Below, in pieces: positions 1-7,452 of a DNA stretch of 64,000 bases. The notes beneath the pieces were generated by a model. The model ran no database searches. It was not told the origin of the DNA and saw nothing but the letters and a program-made list of their open reading frames with translations. The stretch spans positions 1-64,000 of the forward strand of contig NZ_WWEM01000006.1 of NCBI RefSeq assembly GCF_019308285.1. The letters run 5' to 3'. This DNA comes from Flavobacterium quisquiliarum. GTDB taxonomy: Bacteria; Bacteroidota; Bacteroidia; Flavobacteriales; Flavobacteriaceae. Positions within the stretch are counted from its first letter, which is position 1. The number at the start of each line of letters is the position of its first letter. A program made the translations under genes and the position numbers.

Positions 1-246
1 GTTTTGGTTTGGTTACGAAAATTTGGTAACTTAGACTGGAGCAAACCTAATCTTCTTTTTATGTCAAAATCAAAAGAAACTCCGGCACAGATTATCAAAA
101 GATTAGAAAAAGAACTGGCAGATGAAAAACTGAAAAACATGGTTCTTAATACTATGATTGATATTTCTGACAGTCAATATGGAACTCAAATCAGAAAAAA
201 GTTTTCTCCCAAACCATCAGAAGCATCCGGCAGGAAAAAGGAATAA
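1..246 (+). CDS. IS3-family transposase OrfA, 5' truncated by window
   Basis: This is the C-terminal part of the small DNA-binding protein of an IS3-family element. The frame is open from the first base and ends with TAA at 244-246. The visible part holds a leucine/lysine-rich helix (ETPAQIIKRLEKELADEKLK) typical of the OrfA coiled coil before a basic tail; the helix-turn-helix lies before the window. A slippery A AAA AAG heptamer sits in frame at 195-201, so the product is probably also made as an OrfAB fusion. Confidence 0.8.
   Translation, partial: VLVWLRKFGNLDWSKPNLLFMSKSKETPAQIIKRLEKELADEKLKNMVLNTMIDISDSQYGTQIRKKFSPKPSEASGRKKE
195..201 (+). promoter_or_regulatory. programmed -1 ribosomal frameshift site (A AAA AAG)
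   Basis: The heptamer is in register with the orfA codons AAA (196-198) and AAG (199-201). A -1 slip moves the ribosome into the orfB frame, which is open from 201 to the orfB ATG at 249 and adds residues such as VFSQTIRSIRQEKGIS before MSYACRLFG. Those residues resemble the usual N-terminus of IS3 OrfB. I did not identify the downstream stimulatory structure. Confidence 0.75.
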
Positions 247-248
247 GT

Positions 249-1085
249 ATGTCCTATGCCTGTAGATTATTTGGGATAAGCCGACAATCGATTTATCAGC
301 ATGAATCACGTTTACTAATACGCGAAGAACAATTGCTCAAAGTTAGGGAACTGGTTGAAAAACAAAGAAGAATAATGCCTAGATTAGGCACAAGAAAACT
401 TTATTTTTTATTGGAGCATTGTTTTGCTGAAAATGGAATTAAAATCGGTAGAGATGCATTTTTCAAGTATTTAAAAAGAGAGCAGCTGCTTATAAAGCCT
501 GCAAAGAGTTATATTAAAACAACTTTTTCTAAACACTGGCTTCATAAATATCCTAATCTTCTAAAAGATATTAATGTGCATAGGCCCGAACAGGTCTTTG
601 TAAGTGATATAACTTATGTAAAATCATATGAAAGAACCCATTATCTCTCATTAGTTACAGACGTTTTCAGCAGGAAAATTGTCGGCTATCATTTAAGTGA
701 CGATATGAGTGCAGAGAATGTTGTTAAAGCCCTGAAAATGGCAGTTAAAAATAGAAAAAACAAACTTGCACTTATACATCATTCAGACAGAGGGCTTCAG
801 TATTGTTCCCAGATTTATCAGAATGAATTAAGAAAGAACAATATTGAACCATCAATGACCGATGGATATGATTGCTATCAGAATGCTTTAGCAGAAAGAA
901 TCAATGGGATTTTAAAGCATGAATTTTTAATCTATAAATGTAAATCAGCAGTAGAATTAAATAAATTAATTAAAGAATCTATAGAATGCTATAATCAAAA
1001 AAGGCCGCATTTAAGCTTGAAAATGAAAACACCTAATTTTGTATATCAAAAAACCAGCAAAGAGAACTTTACTGGTTTTAATTAA
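249..1085 (+). CDS. IS3-family transposase OrfB (DDE integrase)
   Basis: This is the catalytic transposase subunit, 278 residues from the ATG, a normal OrfB length. It has an HTH_21-like segment near the N-terminus (about residues 45-80) and an rve integrase core from about residue 110. The catalytic triad is visible: Asp in VSDITYV, Asp in HHSDRGLQY and Glu in NALAERINGILKHE. It lies in the -1 frame relative to orfA, and the ATG may be used rarely, most product coming from the frameshift fusion. The frame is intact, so the copy could be active. Confidence 0.92.
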   Translation: MSYACRLFGISRQSIYQHESRLLIREEQLLKVRELVEKQRRIMPRLGTRKLYFLLEHCFAENGIKIGRDAFFKYLKREQLLIKPAKSYIKTTFSKHWLHKYPNLLKDINVHRPEQVFVSDITYVKSYERTHYLSLVTDVFSRKIVGYHLSDDMSAENVVKALKMAVKNRKNKLALIHHSDRGLQYCSQIYQNELRKNNIEPSMTDGYDCYQNALAERINGILKHEFLIYKCKSAVELNKLIKESIECYNQKRPHLSLKMKTPNFVYQKTSKENFTGFN

Positions 1086-1144
1086 TATTGTGAAACCTGT
1101 CAACCTATTTCAGGACGACTCAGACAATTAATAATTTATCATTA

Positions 1145-1537
1145 TTAAAGTTTGTTCATATTGTTTGCTAAAGTTTCAATAAACTTGCCAATAGGGCCTT
1201 TAACCATCATGGCCATCATAGCGTTGAATTCACCGTCAAAGAATAACTGAACAGCACTTTCTGAATCAGAAACACTATCAATATTTGAAGTCAGCGTAAA
1301 CGGAAGTTTATCACTTGCAGCACCCAAAACAATTTTGTTTGGAGCTACTTTGTCTTTCATTTTTAATTTGATTTCAGGCATTCCTTTTAATCCAAAAATA
1401 AAAGAGTCTTCACCAGTCACTTCAAATTTAGCAATGTTATCCGGCATTAATTTTTCAAAATTCTTAACATCAGTCAATTGATCGAATAAATCTTGAGCTG
1501 ATTTCTGAACAGTAACTTTTGGACTTTCTAAGTTCAT
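1145..1537 (-). CDS. SRPBCC family protein
   Basis: The 130-residue protein fits the START/Bet v1-like (SRPBCC) ligand-binding fold: an N-terminal strand with a polyketide-cyclase-like helix (SAQDLFDQLTDVKNFEKLMPDN), alternating strands, and a long C-terminal helix (GPIGKFIETLANNMNKL). There is no signal peptide, so it should be cytoplasmic. The ligand is unknown. It is convergent with the insertion sequence and lies downstream of pyrE on the same strand, separated by repeat DNA. Small proteins like this often sit beside pyrE in flavobacteria as I recall, but that is not shown here. Confidence 0.75.
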   Translation of the reverse strand: MNLESPKVTVQKSAQDLFDQLTDVKNFEKLMPDNIAKFEVTGEDSFIFGLKGMPEIKLKMKDKVAPNKIVLGAASDKLPFTLTSNIDSVSDSESAVQLFFDGEFNAMMAMMVKGPIGKFIETLANNMNKL

Positions 1538-1578
1538 ATTGTTTTTTGTTTTTTTATTTTTTACTGCAAATGTTTTTT

Positions 1579-1645
1579 TACCGCAAAGGACGCAAGGTCT
1601 TTTTTTGTGTTACTTTAACTTTATTTAAGTTCGCAAAGCTGAACT
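1579..1645. repeat. CGCAAAG-type dispersed intergenic repeat, degraded copy
   Basis: The gap before the SRPBCC gene contains ACCGCAAAGGACGCAAGG and GTTCGCAAAGCTGAAC. The same words recur at 7575-7680 and 9912-10035, always outside genes, so this looks like a degraded copy of a dispersed intergenic sequence. No coding potential is seen. Confidence 0.5.
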
Positions 1646-1684
1646 TTAAAAAAAAATCCAAAAAAGGAGCAGGGCGACTTTTAG

Positions 1685-1733
1685 AAAATCTAAAATCTAA
1701 AATCTAAAATCTAAAATCTAAAATCTAAAATCT
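1685..1733. repeat. tandem 7-bp repeat (AAAATCT)7 at the pyrE stop codon
   Basis: Seven perfect copies of AAAATCT run from 1685 to 1733. The last copy overlaps the pyrE stop codon at 1732-1734, so the array begins exactly where the gene ends. Such an array is prone to slipped-strand copy-number change. Confidence 0.95.
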
Positions 1734-2376
1734 ATTCCTGTCCCCAAGTTGATGGACTTTCGTTCCATTCTAGTAAAGTCGATTGCTGGTCTTCAGTAAT
1801 ATATTGTTTTTGAACTGCTAAGTCTAACAAGTTTTCGTAGTTGCTTAAAGTAAATAAATCAATATTTGCTTCTTTAAAATTTTCTTCAGCAACACCAAAA
1901 CCGTAAGTAAAGATTGCTGCCATTCCTTTAATGTTAGCACCTTCACTTCTTAAAGCTTCAACAGCCATCAAACTACTTTTTCCTGTGCTGATTAAATCTT
2001 CAACAACCACAACATTTTGTCCTTTTTGTAAAAAACCTTCAACTTGGTTTTGTCTTCCATGTTTTTTAGGCTCTGGACGTACATATACGAACGGAAGGCC
2101 TAAACTTTCGGCAACCAAAATACCAACTCCAATGGCTCCAGTGGCAACACCAGCGATTACATCAGGTTTTCCAAATTGTTTTTCGATGTTTTTAGCAAAT
2201 TCATCACGAACATAGTTTCTGATGCTCGGAAATGAAAGAATTAACCTATTATCACAGTAAATAGGGGATTTCCAACCAGAAGCCCATGTAAAAGGATTTT
2301 CGGGATTCAATTTAATTGCATTTATTTGCAAAAGCAATTCGGCTGTTTTTTCGGCAGTATCTTTATTAAAAATCAT
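1732..2376 (-). CDS. pyrE: orotate phosphoribosyltransferase
   Basis: PyrE joins orotate and PRPP to make orotidine 5'-monophosphate in pyrimidine synthesis. From the ATG at 2376 it has 214 residues, the usual length. The PRPP-binding motif VVVVEDLISTGK is at about 122-133 and the flexible catalytic loop RPEPKKHG at about 100-107. A longer frame reaches 2409, but it would run through the promoter, so I chose MIFNKDTAEK. The gene is divergent from a NUDIX gene, with only 7 bases between the two start codons. The tandem heptamer array begins at its stop codon. Confidence 0.95.
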   Translation of the reverse strand: MIFNKDTAEKTAELLLQINAIKLNPENPFTWASGWKSPIYCDNRLILSFPSIRNYVRDEFAKNIEKQFGKPDVIAGVATGAIGVGILVAESLGLPFVYVRPEPKKHGRQNQVEGFLQKGQNVVVVEDLISTGKSSLMAVEALRSEGANIKGMAAIFTYGFGVAEENFKEANIDLFTLSNYENLLDLAVQKQYITEDQQSTLLEWNESPSTWGQE

Positions 2377-2380
2377 AGTA

Positions 2381-2410
2381 CAAATGTATAAAGTTTTTGT
2401 AAACGACAAA
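2381..2410 (-). promoter_or_regulatory. pyrE promoter, Bacteroidota type, predicted leaderless
   Basis: On the minus strand there is TTTG (2407-2410), an 18-base spacer and TACATTTG (2381-2388), matching the Bacteroidota -33/-7 consensus TTTG/TAnnTTTG. The box ends four bases before the pyrE ATG, so transcription should start at or next to the start codon. Both elements lie inside the first codons of the divergent NUDIX gene. Confidence 0.75.
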
Positions 2411-3034
2411 CCACTTTTTTTGACAAATGAAATCTCAAAGGAAACAGATTTCCAATTGTTCTTGTTGGAGAGTATTGATATCGAACAGCTTATTATAAAA
2501 ATTTTTCAAAATAAAATTCAAAAAGCGATTCTATATCATCCAGACGAAAGTGAAATGATGAAAACCCTTAAAGCCAAAATTCCCGTTAATAAAGCGGGCG
2601 GAGGCTTTGTCTATAATAAGAAAGGAGAGGTTCTGTTTATTTTTAGAAACGGAAAATGGGATTTACCAAAAGGCGGAATAGAGAAGGGAGAGGACATTGA
2701 AACGACTGCAATGCGCGAAGTCGAGGAAGAAACTGGAGTAAATAAGTTAAGAATTACGAATAAACTTCAGAAAACGTATCATATCTTTAAACGTAACGGA
2801 AAATACAAACTCAAAATCACACATTGGTTCGAAATGTTTTCTGATTTTGAAGGAACTCCACACGGCCAATTAGAAGAAGGAATCGAAAAAGTAGCGTGGT
2901 TAAACCCAGAACAAATTAAAGAGGCACTTAAAAATTCATACGAAAACATTAAATTGTTGTTTGAAGAAGAAAAACCAATAGCAAAAATAGCTTCGACTGT
3001 TCCTTATCAGTCAGATCGAAATTCTAATAGTTAG
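2384..3034 (+). CDS. NUDIX hydrolase
   Basis: This 216-residue protein hydrolyses some nucleoside-diphosphate-linked compound. The NUDIX box GX5EX7REUXEEXGU is complete at about residues 97-119 (GGIEKGE, then REVEEETGV). The N-terminal 65 residues are a separate extension before the fold and lack recognisable motifs. The substrate cannot be read from sequence. The start is 7 bases from the pyrE start on the other strand, so the two genes must share or interleave promoters. I found no clean TAnnTTTG box for this gene. A hairpin terminator follows at 3114. Confidence 0.92.
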   Translation: MYKVFVNDKPLFLTNEISKETDFQLFLLESIDIEQLIIKIFQNKIQKAILYHPDESEMMKTLKAKIPVNKAGGGFVYNKKGEVLFIFRNGKWDLPKGGIEKGEDIETTAMREVEEETGVNKLRITNKLQKTYHIFKRNGKYKLKITHWFEMFSDFEGTPHGQLEEGIEKVAWLNPEQIKEALKNSYENIKLLFEEEKPIAKIASTVPYQSDRNSNS

Positions 3035-3113
3035 AAAATTAGAGTTTTAAGTTGAAATTTATTCCAATAGTTTTGGAAATAAATTTTAAATATTTAAGTC
3101 ATGCTAATATTAC

Positions 3114-3149
3114 AAAAGTCTCGATAGATAATTCTAATCGAGACTTTTT
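3114..3149. terminator. bidirectional terminator between convergent genes
   Basis: AAAAGTCTCGAT (3114-3125) pairs perfectly with ATCGAGACTTTT (3137-3148) across an 11-base loop, with A and T runs on the two sides. It serves the NUDIX gene and the convergent lipoprotein gene. Confidence 0.85.
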
Positions 3150-3165
3150 ACAAAATGAAACTATC

Positions 3166-4017
3166 TTATTTATACTCATAAACAGACACAATCTTCATGG
3201 CGATATTTGAAGAAGACACGTATTCTGTAGTCGTTTTCGAAATTTTGCCATTACTATATTCGCGGTTAATTGTGGCATTTCTTGTACCCTCTTTGTAACT
3301 AGAAAATATATTTTCAGAAACTTGCGAAGTGTAATTTCCTCCATTTACTATTACCATAAAAAAACTATTCATTTTCCAGGCTTTTCCGTACATATGTTTA
3401 GAAGGATCTGCCTCATTTTTCTCAGTGCCGTAAGTATAAGTCACTAGAGGCGTCGTAACATTTGTTTCAGCATTAAAAGAAGTTACCGAGACTAAATTTT
3501 GTCCTTCGTAGGTATATTGATATCTTAAAGAATTTGCTTTAGGAGGAGCGCCGTTTACCGAGATTGTTTTTTTACTAATGATCTGTTTGTTTGCATTTAA
3601 ACCAAATTCATATACTATAGAGTTGCCAATGTAGTGCTTGTAAGTAACAAGAATAGTAGTTTCGTTATAGGTTATAGTATATTTTATCTCGCTATTATCA
3701 CTAAGAACTACTGCAAATTCAGTTAAACGATCATTACTGTCAAAAGTATATTTGTTGGTAGAGAATAAAAAACCGTCAGGTTCATAATTAGAAGCTGTTG
3801 CAATTAAATTATTATTGTAGCTGTAATTTGTACGGCTCTTGTCTAAGTTTTTCACATCTTCCAGTTTACTATTTGAGTAATAGTATTTTGAAGAATCCCA
3901 TAAAATATTGTCTGCATAATAATTTGTTGTAATAGAAACCAATTCAGATTCTTTAGGGGCATCATTTGAGCAGGAAACAGCTAAAAATCCAATTAGAATA
4001 ATTATTATTATTTTCAT
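3166..4017 (-). CDS. lipoprotein with YD-like repeats
   Basis: A 283-residue exported lipoprotein of unknown function. The N-terminus is a lipoprotein signal (MKIIIIILIGFLAVSC, lipid cysteine at 16). The rest contains repeated Tyr/Asn-rich strands such as YYYSNSKLEDV, YSYNNNLIATA and YTFDSNDRLTEF, resembling the YD/RHS beta-repeat style. The protein at 4814-5737 has the same organisation, so the two are probably paralogues. It shares a conserved upstream promoter-like block with the next two minus-strand lipoprotein genes and is probably transcribed on its own from it. Confidence 0.8.
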   Translation of the reverse strand: MKIIIIILIGFLAVSCSNDAPKESELVSITTNYYADNILWDSSKYYYSNSKLEDVKNLDKSRTNYSYNNNLIATASNYEPDGFLFSTNKYTFDSNDRLTEFAVVLSDNSEIKYTITYNETTILVTYKHYIGNSIVYEFGLNANKQIISKKTISVNGAPPKANSLRYQYTYEGQNLVSVTSFNAETNVTTPLVTYTYGTEKNEADPSKHMYGKAWKMNSFFMVIVNGGNYTSQVSENIFSSYKEGTRNATINREYSNGKISKTTTEYVSSSNIAMKIVSVYEYK

Positions 4018-4040
4018 TTTTTTTTACCTTTTAAGTTATA

Positions 4041-4074
4041 TCTAGTAGTAAAATATTTTTTAAAAGGTTGCGTA
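4041..4074 (-). promoter_or_regulatory. shared ECF-sigma-like promoter, copy 1
   Basis: On the minus strand: ACGCAACC (GCAACC at 4066-4071), 16 bases, then ACTACTAGA (4041-4049). The same arrangement with the same spacing precedes two more lipoprotein genes. GCAACC-like -35 elements are typical of ECF sigma factors; the assignment is inference. Confidence 0.6.
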
Positions 4075-4234
4075 GAAAAGCAAAAAAATGTAAGAATTTA
4101 GAATTTACTTAAATGAAAAAAAAACTCTAAATAACTTTACGTTTATTAGAGCCTTTTTACATTTGGTTTATGTTGGTTTATGGATTCTGTATTTAGGTTG
4201 TAAGTGATTTCGTGTTTAGTTTTATTTGAAAAAA

Positions 4235-4699
4235 TTAAGGTTTAGAAAAATTCAAAATTGGACCCCATGTTTCTCCTGAGACTGTATTGCCTACTGCCTT
4301 AATTGACCCACTTTTAAAGTCTGATGCAAAATGTACTGTGACCGTTGTTCCAAAAGCGGTTAATGAACCGTTATCAAAAGTGATTCCGCTTCCAGAATAG
4401 ACCTTCCATTCTCCAGGTGAAGCAAGGCCTCTCATGAAAAGGGTATATTTACTTGATTTTGATTTCACAATTGCCATTGAATTTGGTTTGCAAGGATTCT
4501 CTCTTGTATATTGCGTTAAAGTCACATTTTTTGGATCTGCATCTTCAATACTTGAGGTGCATTTGAGATATAAAGGAGGTGAAAAATAATCATCTGGCAC
4601 ATTATAAGTCATCACCTCTTCATTGGAACATGAAGAAATTGTCAAGCTTATTGAGATCGTGACTAAAGCGAGAATCATATATTTTAGTGAGCTTTTCAT
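4235..4699 (-). CDS. small lipoprotein of unknown function
   Basis: A 154-residue predicted lipoprotein with signal MKSSLKYMILALVTISISLTISSC (lipid cysteine at about 24). The mature part is rich in strands and glycine/serine, with two further cysteines (KCTSS and NPCKP) that could form a disulfide. I do not recognise the family. It lies between the two YD-like lipoprotein genes and carries its own copy of their promoter-like block, which suggests the three form one regulon rather than one operon. Confidence 0.7.
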   Translation of the reverse strand: MKSSLKYMILALVTISISLTISSCSNEEVMTYNVPDDYFSPPLYLKCTSSIEDADPKNVTLTQYTRENPCKPNSMAIVKSKSSKYTLFMRGLASPGEWKVYSGSGITFDNGSLTAFGTTVTVHFASDFKSGSIKAVGNTVSGETWGPILNFSKP

Positions 4700-4722
4700 T
4701 AGTATAGATTTTGAAGTTTATA

Positions 4723-4756
4723 TTTAACAGTAAAATATTTTTTAAAAGGTTGCGTG
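4723..4756 (-). promoter_or_regulatory. shared ECF-sigma-like promoter, copy 2
   Basis: GCAACC (minus strand, 4748-4753), a 16-base spacer identical to that of copy 1, then ACTGTTAAA (4723-4731) in place of ACTACTAGA. The downstream ATATAA.CTT is also kept. Confidence 0.55.
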
Positions 4757-4813
4757 CAGAAATAAAAAAAAGCGAGAATAAATAAACAGTTTATTTTCTA
4801 ATGAATAATTCCC

Positions 4814-5737
4814 TTAGTTGTATTCATAGATAAACTCAGTTCTCCCGCCATCTTTTGTTGCTCCATTTGCTGTGAAATTGTATTTTCTAATTTCTTTAGT
4901 TATTTTATTTTGATTATTAAATTCGTAATCTACTTTTACATCATAAATAACATTGTTGTCTAATTTTTGTTTGGAAGATGAGATTAGATAATCAGAAATC
5001 TCGCTTTGTGGTGCGTTTGTAACAAAAGTTTCTCTTAGAAGATAATTAGTTATAAAATTATTTTTTTTCCATTCTTTCCCGAAAAGGTTTTTCTTAAAGT
5101 TGTAATCATTTTTTACATTACCGTACGAAATTTCCAAGTCATTAAGCGAGATTAAATTACCATTTTCATAAGAAAATTGTTTTAGATAAATCTTAGGAAC
5201 TTCCTTTTCATCCATCTTTGTAAAATCATAACTGATAATTTGATTATTACCATTAATTTTAAATTCATATGTTCTTGTATGTTGTTCTGGATATGAAACT
5301 TTTTCAATCGCGGTAATCTTGTCTAAATCATACACAAGAGAATATTTTGTGGTTTCATTTTTTCTGGCTGTATTAGGCAGGTCATCAATTTCAATTATTC
5401 TTTCCAAATTATCATAGACAAATTTTGTACTTGATATGACCGTATTTCTTGGATCGTAACCTTGTATTTCACTAAGTAAATTGTTATTGTATTTGTATTT
5501 AAAATAATAACCGTTATTTTTTAGATAAAGAACAATCTTTTCTTCAGAAAAGTAGAATTTTTCGGTATCATTATTAATATTTTGATCGTTGTAATATCTT
5601 TTTGTTATGGTATACGAAATCTCAATATTTGGATCTAATGGTTTATCCAATTCATAATCACTATAAGTAATAGCATCATTGGAGCAGGCAACTGTAAACA
5701 GACCTAAAATAAGAATTACTATTTTTTTCATTTTCAT
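4814..5737 (-). CDS. lipoprotein with YD-like repeats, paralogue of the gene at 3166
   Basis: About 307 residues from the ATG at 5737 (a second in-frame ATG at 5731 is equally good). The frame stays open to 5884, but that upstream part translates promoter and repeat DNA, so I rejected it. The lipoprotein signal is MKKIVILILGLFTVAC. The mature part repeats motifs such as YYFKYKYNNNLLSEIQGYD and FVYDNLERIIEIDD, similar to the lipoprotein at 3166-4017. The function is unknown; it is probably anchored in a membrane and exposed outside the cytoplasm. Confidence 0.78.
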   Translation of the reverse strand: MKMKKIVILILGLFTVACSNDAITYSDYELDKPLDPNIEISYTITKRYYNDQNINNDTEKFYFSEEKIVLYLKNNGYYFKYKYNNNLLSEIQGYDPRNTVISSTKFVYDNLERIIEIDDLPNTARKNETTKYSLVYDLDKITAIEKVSYPEQHTRTYEFKINGNNQIISYDFTKMDEKEVPKIYLKQFSYENGNLISLNDLEISYGNVKNDYNFKKNLFGKEWKKNNFITNYLLRETFVTNAPQSEISDYLISSSKQKLDNNVIYDVKVDYEFNNQNKITKEIRKYNFTANGATKDGGRTEFIYEYN

Positions 5738-5752
5738 ACCTTTTAAGTTATA

Positions 5753-5786
5753 TCTAGTAGTAAAACATAATTTAAAAGGTTGCGTA
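5753..5786 (-). promoter_or_regulatory. shared ECF-sigma-like promoter, copy 3
   Basis: GCAACC (minus strand, 5778-5783), 16 bases, then ACTACTAGA (5753-5761), followed by ATATAACTTAAAAGGT exactly as in copy 1. The spacer has diverged but keeps its length, which points to selection on the two boxes. Confidence 0.6.
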
Positions 5787-5834
5787 AATAAATAAGAAAA
5801 ATTGTAAAAATAAATAGCTGGGCGTGCCACCATC

Positions 5835-5935
5835 CCGATAAGAGGGCAAATATACTTTGAGCTTATACGCCCTCTTATCGGCATGCTGTCGGGCTATCCG
5901 CGCTACTTCGGTAGCTAGCTTCTATCCCTCACGCG
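5835..5935. repeat. dispersed modular repeat (copy C) and a 13-bp inverted repeat
   Basis: CCGATAAGAGGGC (5835-5847) pairs perfectly with GCCCTCTTATCGG (5869-5881). Next to it, in reverse orientation, is the frame GATAGAAGC (5918-5926) ... GCGGATAGC (5893-5901) enclosing a small hairpin GCTAC-TTCG-GTAGC (5902-5915). The same frame surrounds a different hairpin at 13388-13462. Confidence 0.7.
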
Positions 5936-5982
5936 GCACTCGTTTTCAGATGAACTTTTTAGATTATTTAGTTATTCTAATT

Positions 5983-6726
5983 TTAAGAATTATTACCGTT
6001 TAAGTTGGTCAAAAGGTTATTTTCGTTGAAAACGGCATTGATAATATTTCCGTCTTTTTCTGCTTTAACTTCGTTTCCATTCGAAGTCAATTCGTAGCCT
6101 TTTTGAGACAGATAATTTGTAAAAGCATTTTTGTGATTCTGAATTTCAAATGTTGAAATCAGTTCAGGAAAAACAGTTAAAATTCTCGAGAATTCCTCAC
6201 TTTCAACATTATCAATCAAATCCGATTTAATCGTAACCACCATAGTTCCCTGACCATAATTTCCAAGATAATAACCACTTCCGTCAAACATTTCAGTGGC
6301 AATCATTCCAATCAAATGTAAATCATTAGGAACAGCATCAAATTTGCCAACGGTCAATAAATCGATATTGTTTTCTTCGCCATATTGTTTTAATAAAAGC
6401 GCCTGTTTCATAACAGATTCTGCATAACCGCCCGCTTTGTTTTCCCAAAGCCAAAGCCAGGTTTCAGAAGAATGCGAAAAAGAACCCAAAACCTGCATTG
6501 GAAATGTTAGATCATCTCCAAAAGTTATTTCCTCTTTATTCATGTCAACATTCCATGAAAGTCCGCCAGTTACAGCATAAAGATTTCTTTGTTTTTCTAA
6601 AGCCAAAGCGCCGTATTTTTCTAAAAAATCATTCTCAGATACAAAGTGTTTCCTGTCATTTTGCTGATTAGTAGTTGATTCTGTATTTTCTTCTTTCTTT
6701 TTAAAAATATTGTTGAATAGTCCCAT
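5983..6726 (-). CDS. DUF6882-like protein
   Basis: A 247-residue cytoplasmic protein. The central part (VLGSFSHSSETWLWLWENKAGGY, followed by EMFDGSGYYLGNYGQGTMVVTI) resembles the DUF6882 family, whose hallmark is an LGS...TWLWaW segment; the name comes from memory of that pattern. The N-terminus is polar and lysine-rich with no signal peptide. The C-terminal 60 residues look like a separate small domain. No biochemical role is known. A TATATTTG box lies at 6766-6773 on the minus strand, about 40 bases before the start. Confidence 0.6.
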   Translation of the reverse strand: MGLFNNIFKKKEENTESTTNQQNDRKHFVSENDFLEKYGALALEKQRNLYAVTGGLSWNVDMNKEEITFGDDLTFPMQVLGSFSHSSETWLWLWENKAGGYAESVMKQALLLKQYGEENNIDLLTVGKFDAVPNDLHLIGMIATEMFDGSGYYLGNYGQGTMVVTIKSDLIDNVESEEFSRILTVFPELISTFEIQNHKNAFTNYLSQKGYELTSNGNEVKAEKDGNIINAVFNENNLLTNLNGNNS

Positions 6727-6829
6727 TTTGTTACGATTTTTTAGAATTTTAAAATTGATGTTTTCAAATATATAATTTAAAAAATAAGTAGGAAAATGAT
6801 TAATCTGAATAATGCATCAATATTTATTG

Positions 6830-6837
6830 TATTTTTG
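6830..6837 (+). promoter_or_regulatory. -7 box of the XRE regulator gene
   Basis: TATTTTTG matches TAnnTTTG and lies 56 bases before the ATG at 6894. No clear TTTG -33 box is seen. Confidence 0.45.
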
Positions 6838-6893
6838 TTCGAGATGCAAAGCAAAGTATATTGCTTATTATTACTCTAATATTATTTTGAATT

Positions 6894-7298
6894 ATGAGCA
6901 CACTATCAAAACCAAGCCATATAGGAAGAAAAATAAGTCGTATTCGTGAACTTCGTGATATGAAACAAGAAGCTTTGGCTCAGGCTTTAGGAACAAACCA
7001 ACAAGCGATTTCTGCTTTAGAAAACAGCGAAACGATAGATGATGAAAAGCTAAAACAAATTGCAAAAGCTCTAGGAGTAAGTGTTGAAGCTCTTAAGAAT
7101 TTCTCAGACGAAGCTGCAATTAATTATTTCAATAATTTTACAGATCAAAGTGCTGGAACATTTAATAATCATTGTACTTTTAATCCATTAGATAAATTAA
7201 TAGAATCTTACGAAGAAAATAAAAAGCTTTATGAACGTTTAATTCAAGCTGAAAAAGATAAAGTGGAGTATTTGGAGAAGATATTGAAGGATAAGTAG
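6894..7298 (+). CDS. XRE-family helix-turn-helix regulator
   Basis: A 134-residue protein with a Cro/C1-type HTH at about residues 12-68 (KISRIRELRDMKQEALAQAL, then NQQAISALENSE) and a C-terminal coiled-coil tail (about 100-134, YEENKKLYERLIQAEKDKVEYLEK) that probably dimerises it. This two-part form is common in Bacteroidota as a single-gene regulator. No toxin or phage gene lies beside it. It has a promoter-like box upstream and a strong terminator downstream, so it is monocistronic. Confidence 0.88.
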   Translation: MSTLSKPSHIGRKISRIRELRDMKQEALAQALGTNQQAISALENSETIDDEKLKQIAKALGVSVEALKNFSDEAAINYFNNFTDQSAGTFNNHCTFNPLDKLIESYEENKKLYERLIQAEKDKVEYLEKILKDK

Positions 7299-7316
7299 TT
7301 ATTCTTTGCAATTTGA

Positions 7317-7354
7317 AAAAGCCTAATAAAATTTGTTTTTTATTAGGCTTTTTG
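7317..7354 (+). terminator. terminator of the XRE gene
   Basis: AAAAAGCCTAATAAAA pairs with TTTTATTAGGCTTTTT around a short TTTG-containing loop, followed by T-rich DNA. Confidence 0.88.
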
Positions 7355-7370
7355 ATTTTATATATTGCTT

Positions 7371-7450
7371 GCTGGCGCGAGCGTCCCGCTCGTGTCCGTT
7401 TTATGTATTGATTTAGATTGCGTTCACGAGCGGGACGCTCGCGCTAGCAG
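7371..7450. repeat. REP-like palindromic pair, 25-bp arms
   Basis: The arm at 7371-7395 contains GCGCGAGCGTCCCGCTCGTG. Its reverse complement lies at 7426-7450 with 24 of 25 bases matching. Each arm is itself a hairpin (CGAGCG-GGA-CGCTCG). The G+C content is far above the surroundings. This two-headed arrangement is typical of REP/BIME elements; no RAYT transposase is present in the window. Confidence 0.8.
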
Positions 7451-7452
7451 TG

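Larger units (their letters stand above)
1..1122 (+). mobile_element. IS3-family insertion sequence, left end outside window
   Basis: The element carries two overlapping-phase frames, orfA (cut by the window edge) and orfB with a DDE integrase core, which is the IS3-family layout. The likely right terminus is the stretch ending GGACGACTCA at 1113-1122; read on the other strand it starts TGAGTCGTCC, and IS3 ends commonly start TGA. The left inverted repeat and the target duplication lie outside the window, so the boundary is a guess to within a few bases. Confidence 0.8.

Noticed and set aside
1931..2215. Plus-strand open frame inside pyrE
   Set aside because: It is antisense to a well-conserved pyrE and its translation has no recognisable features.
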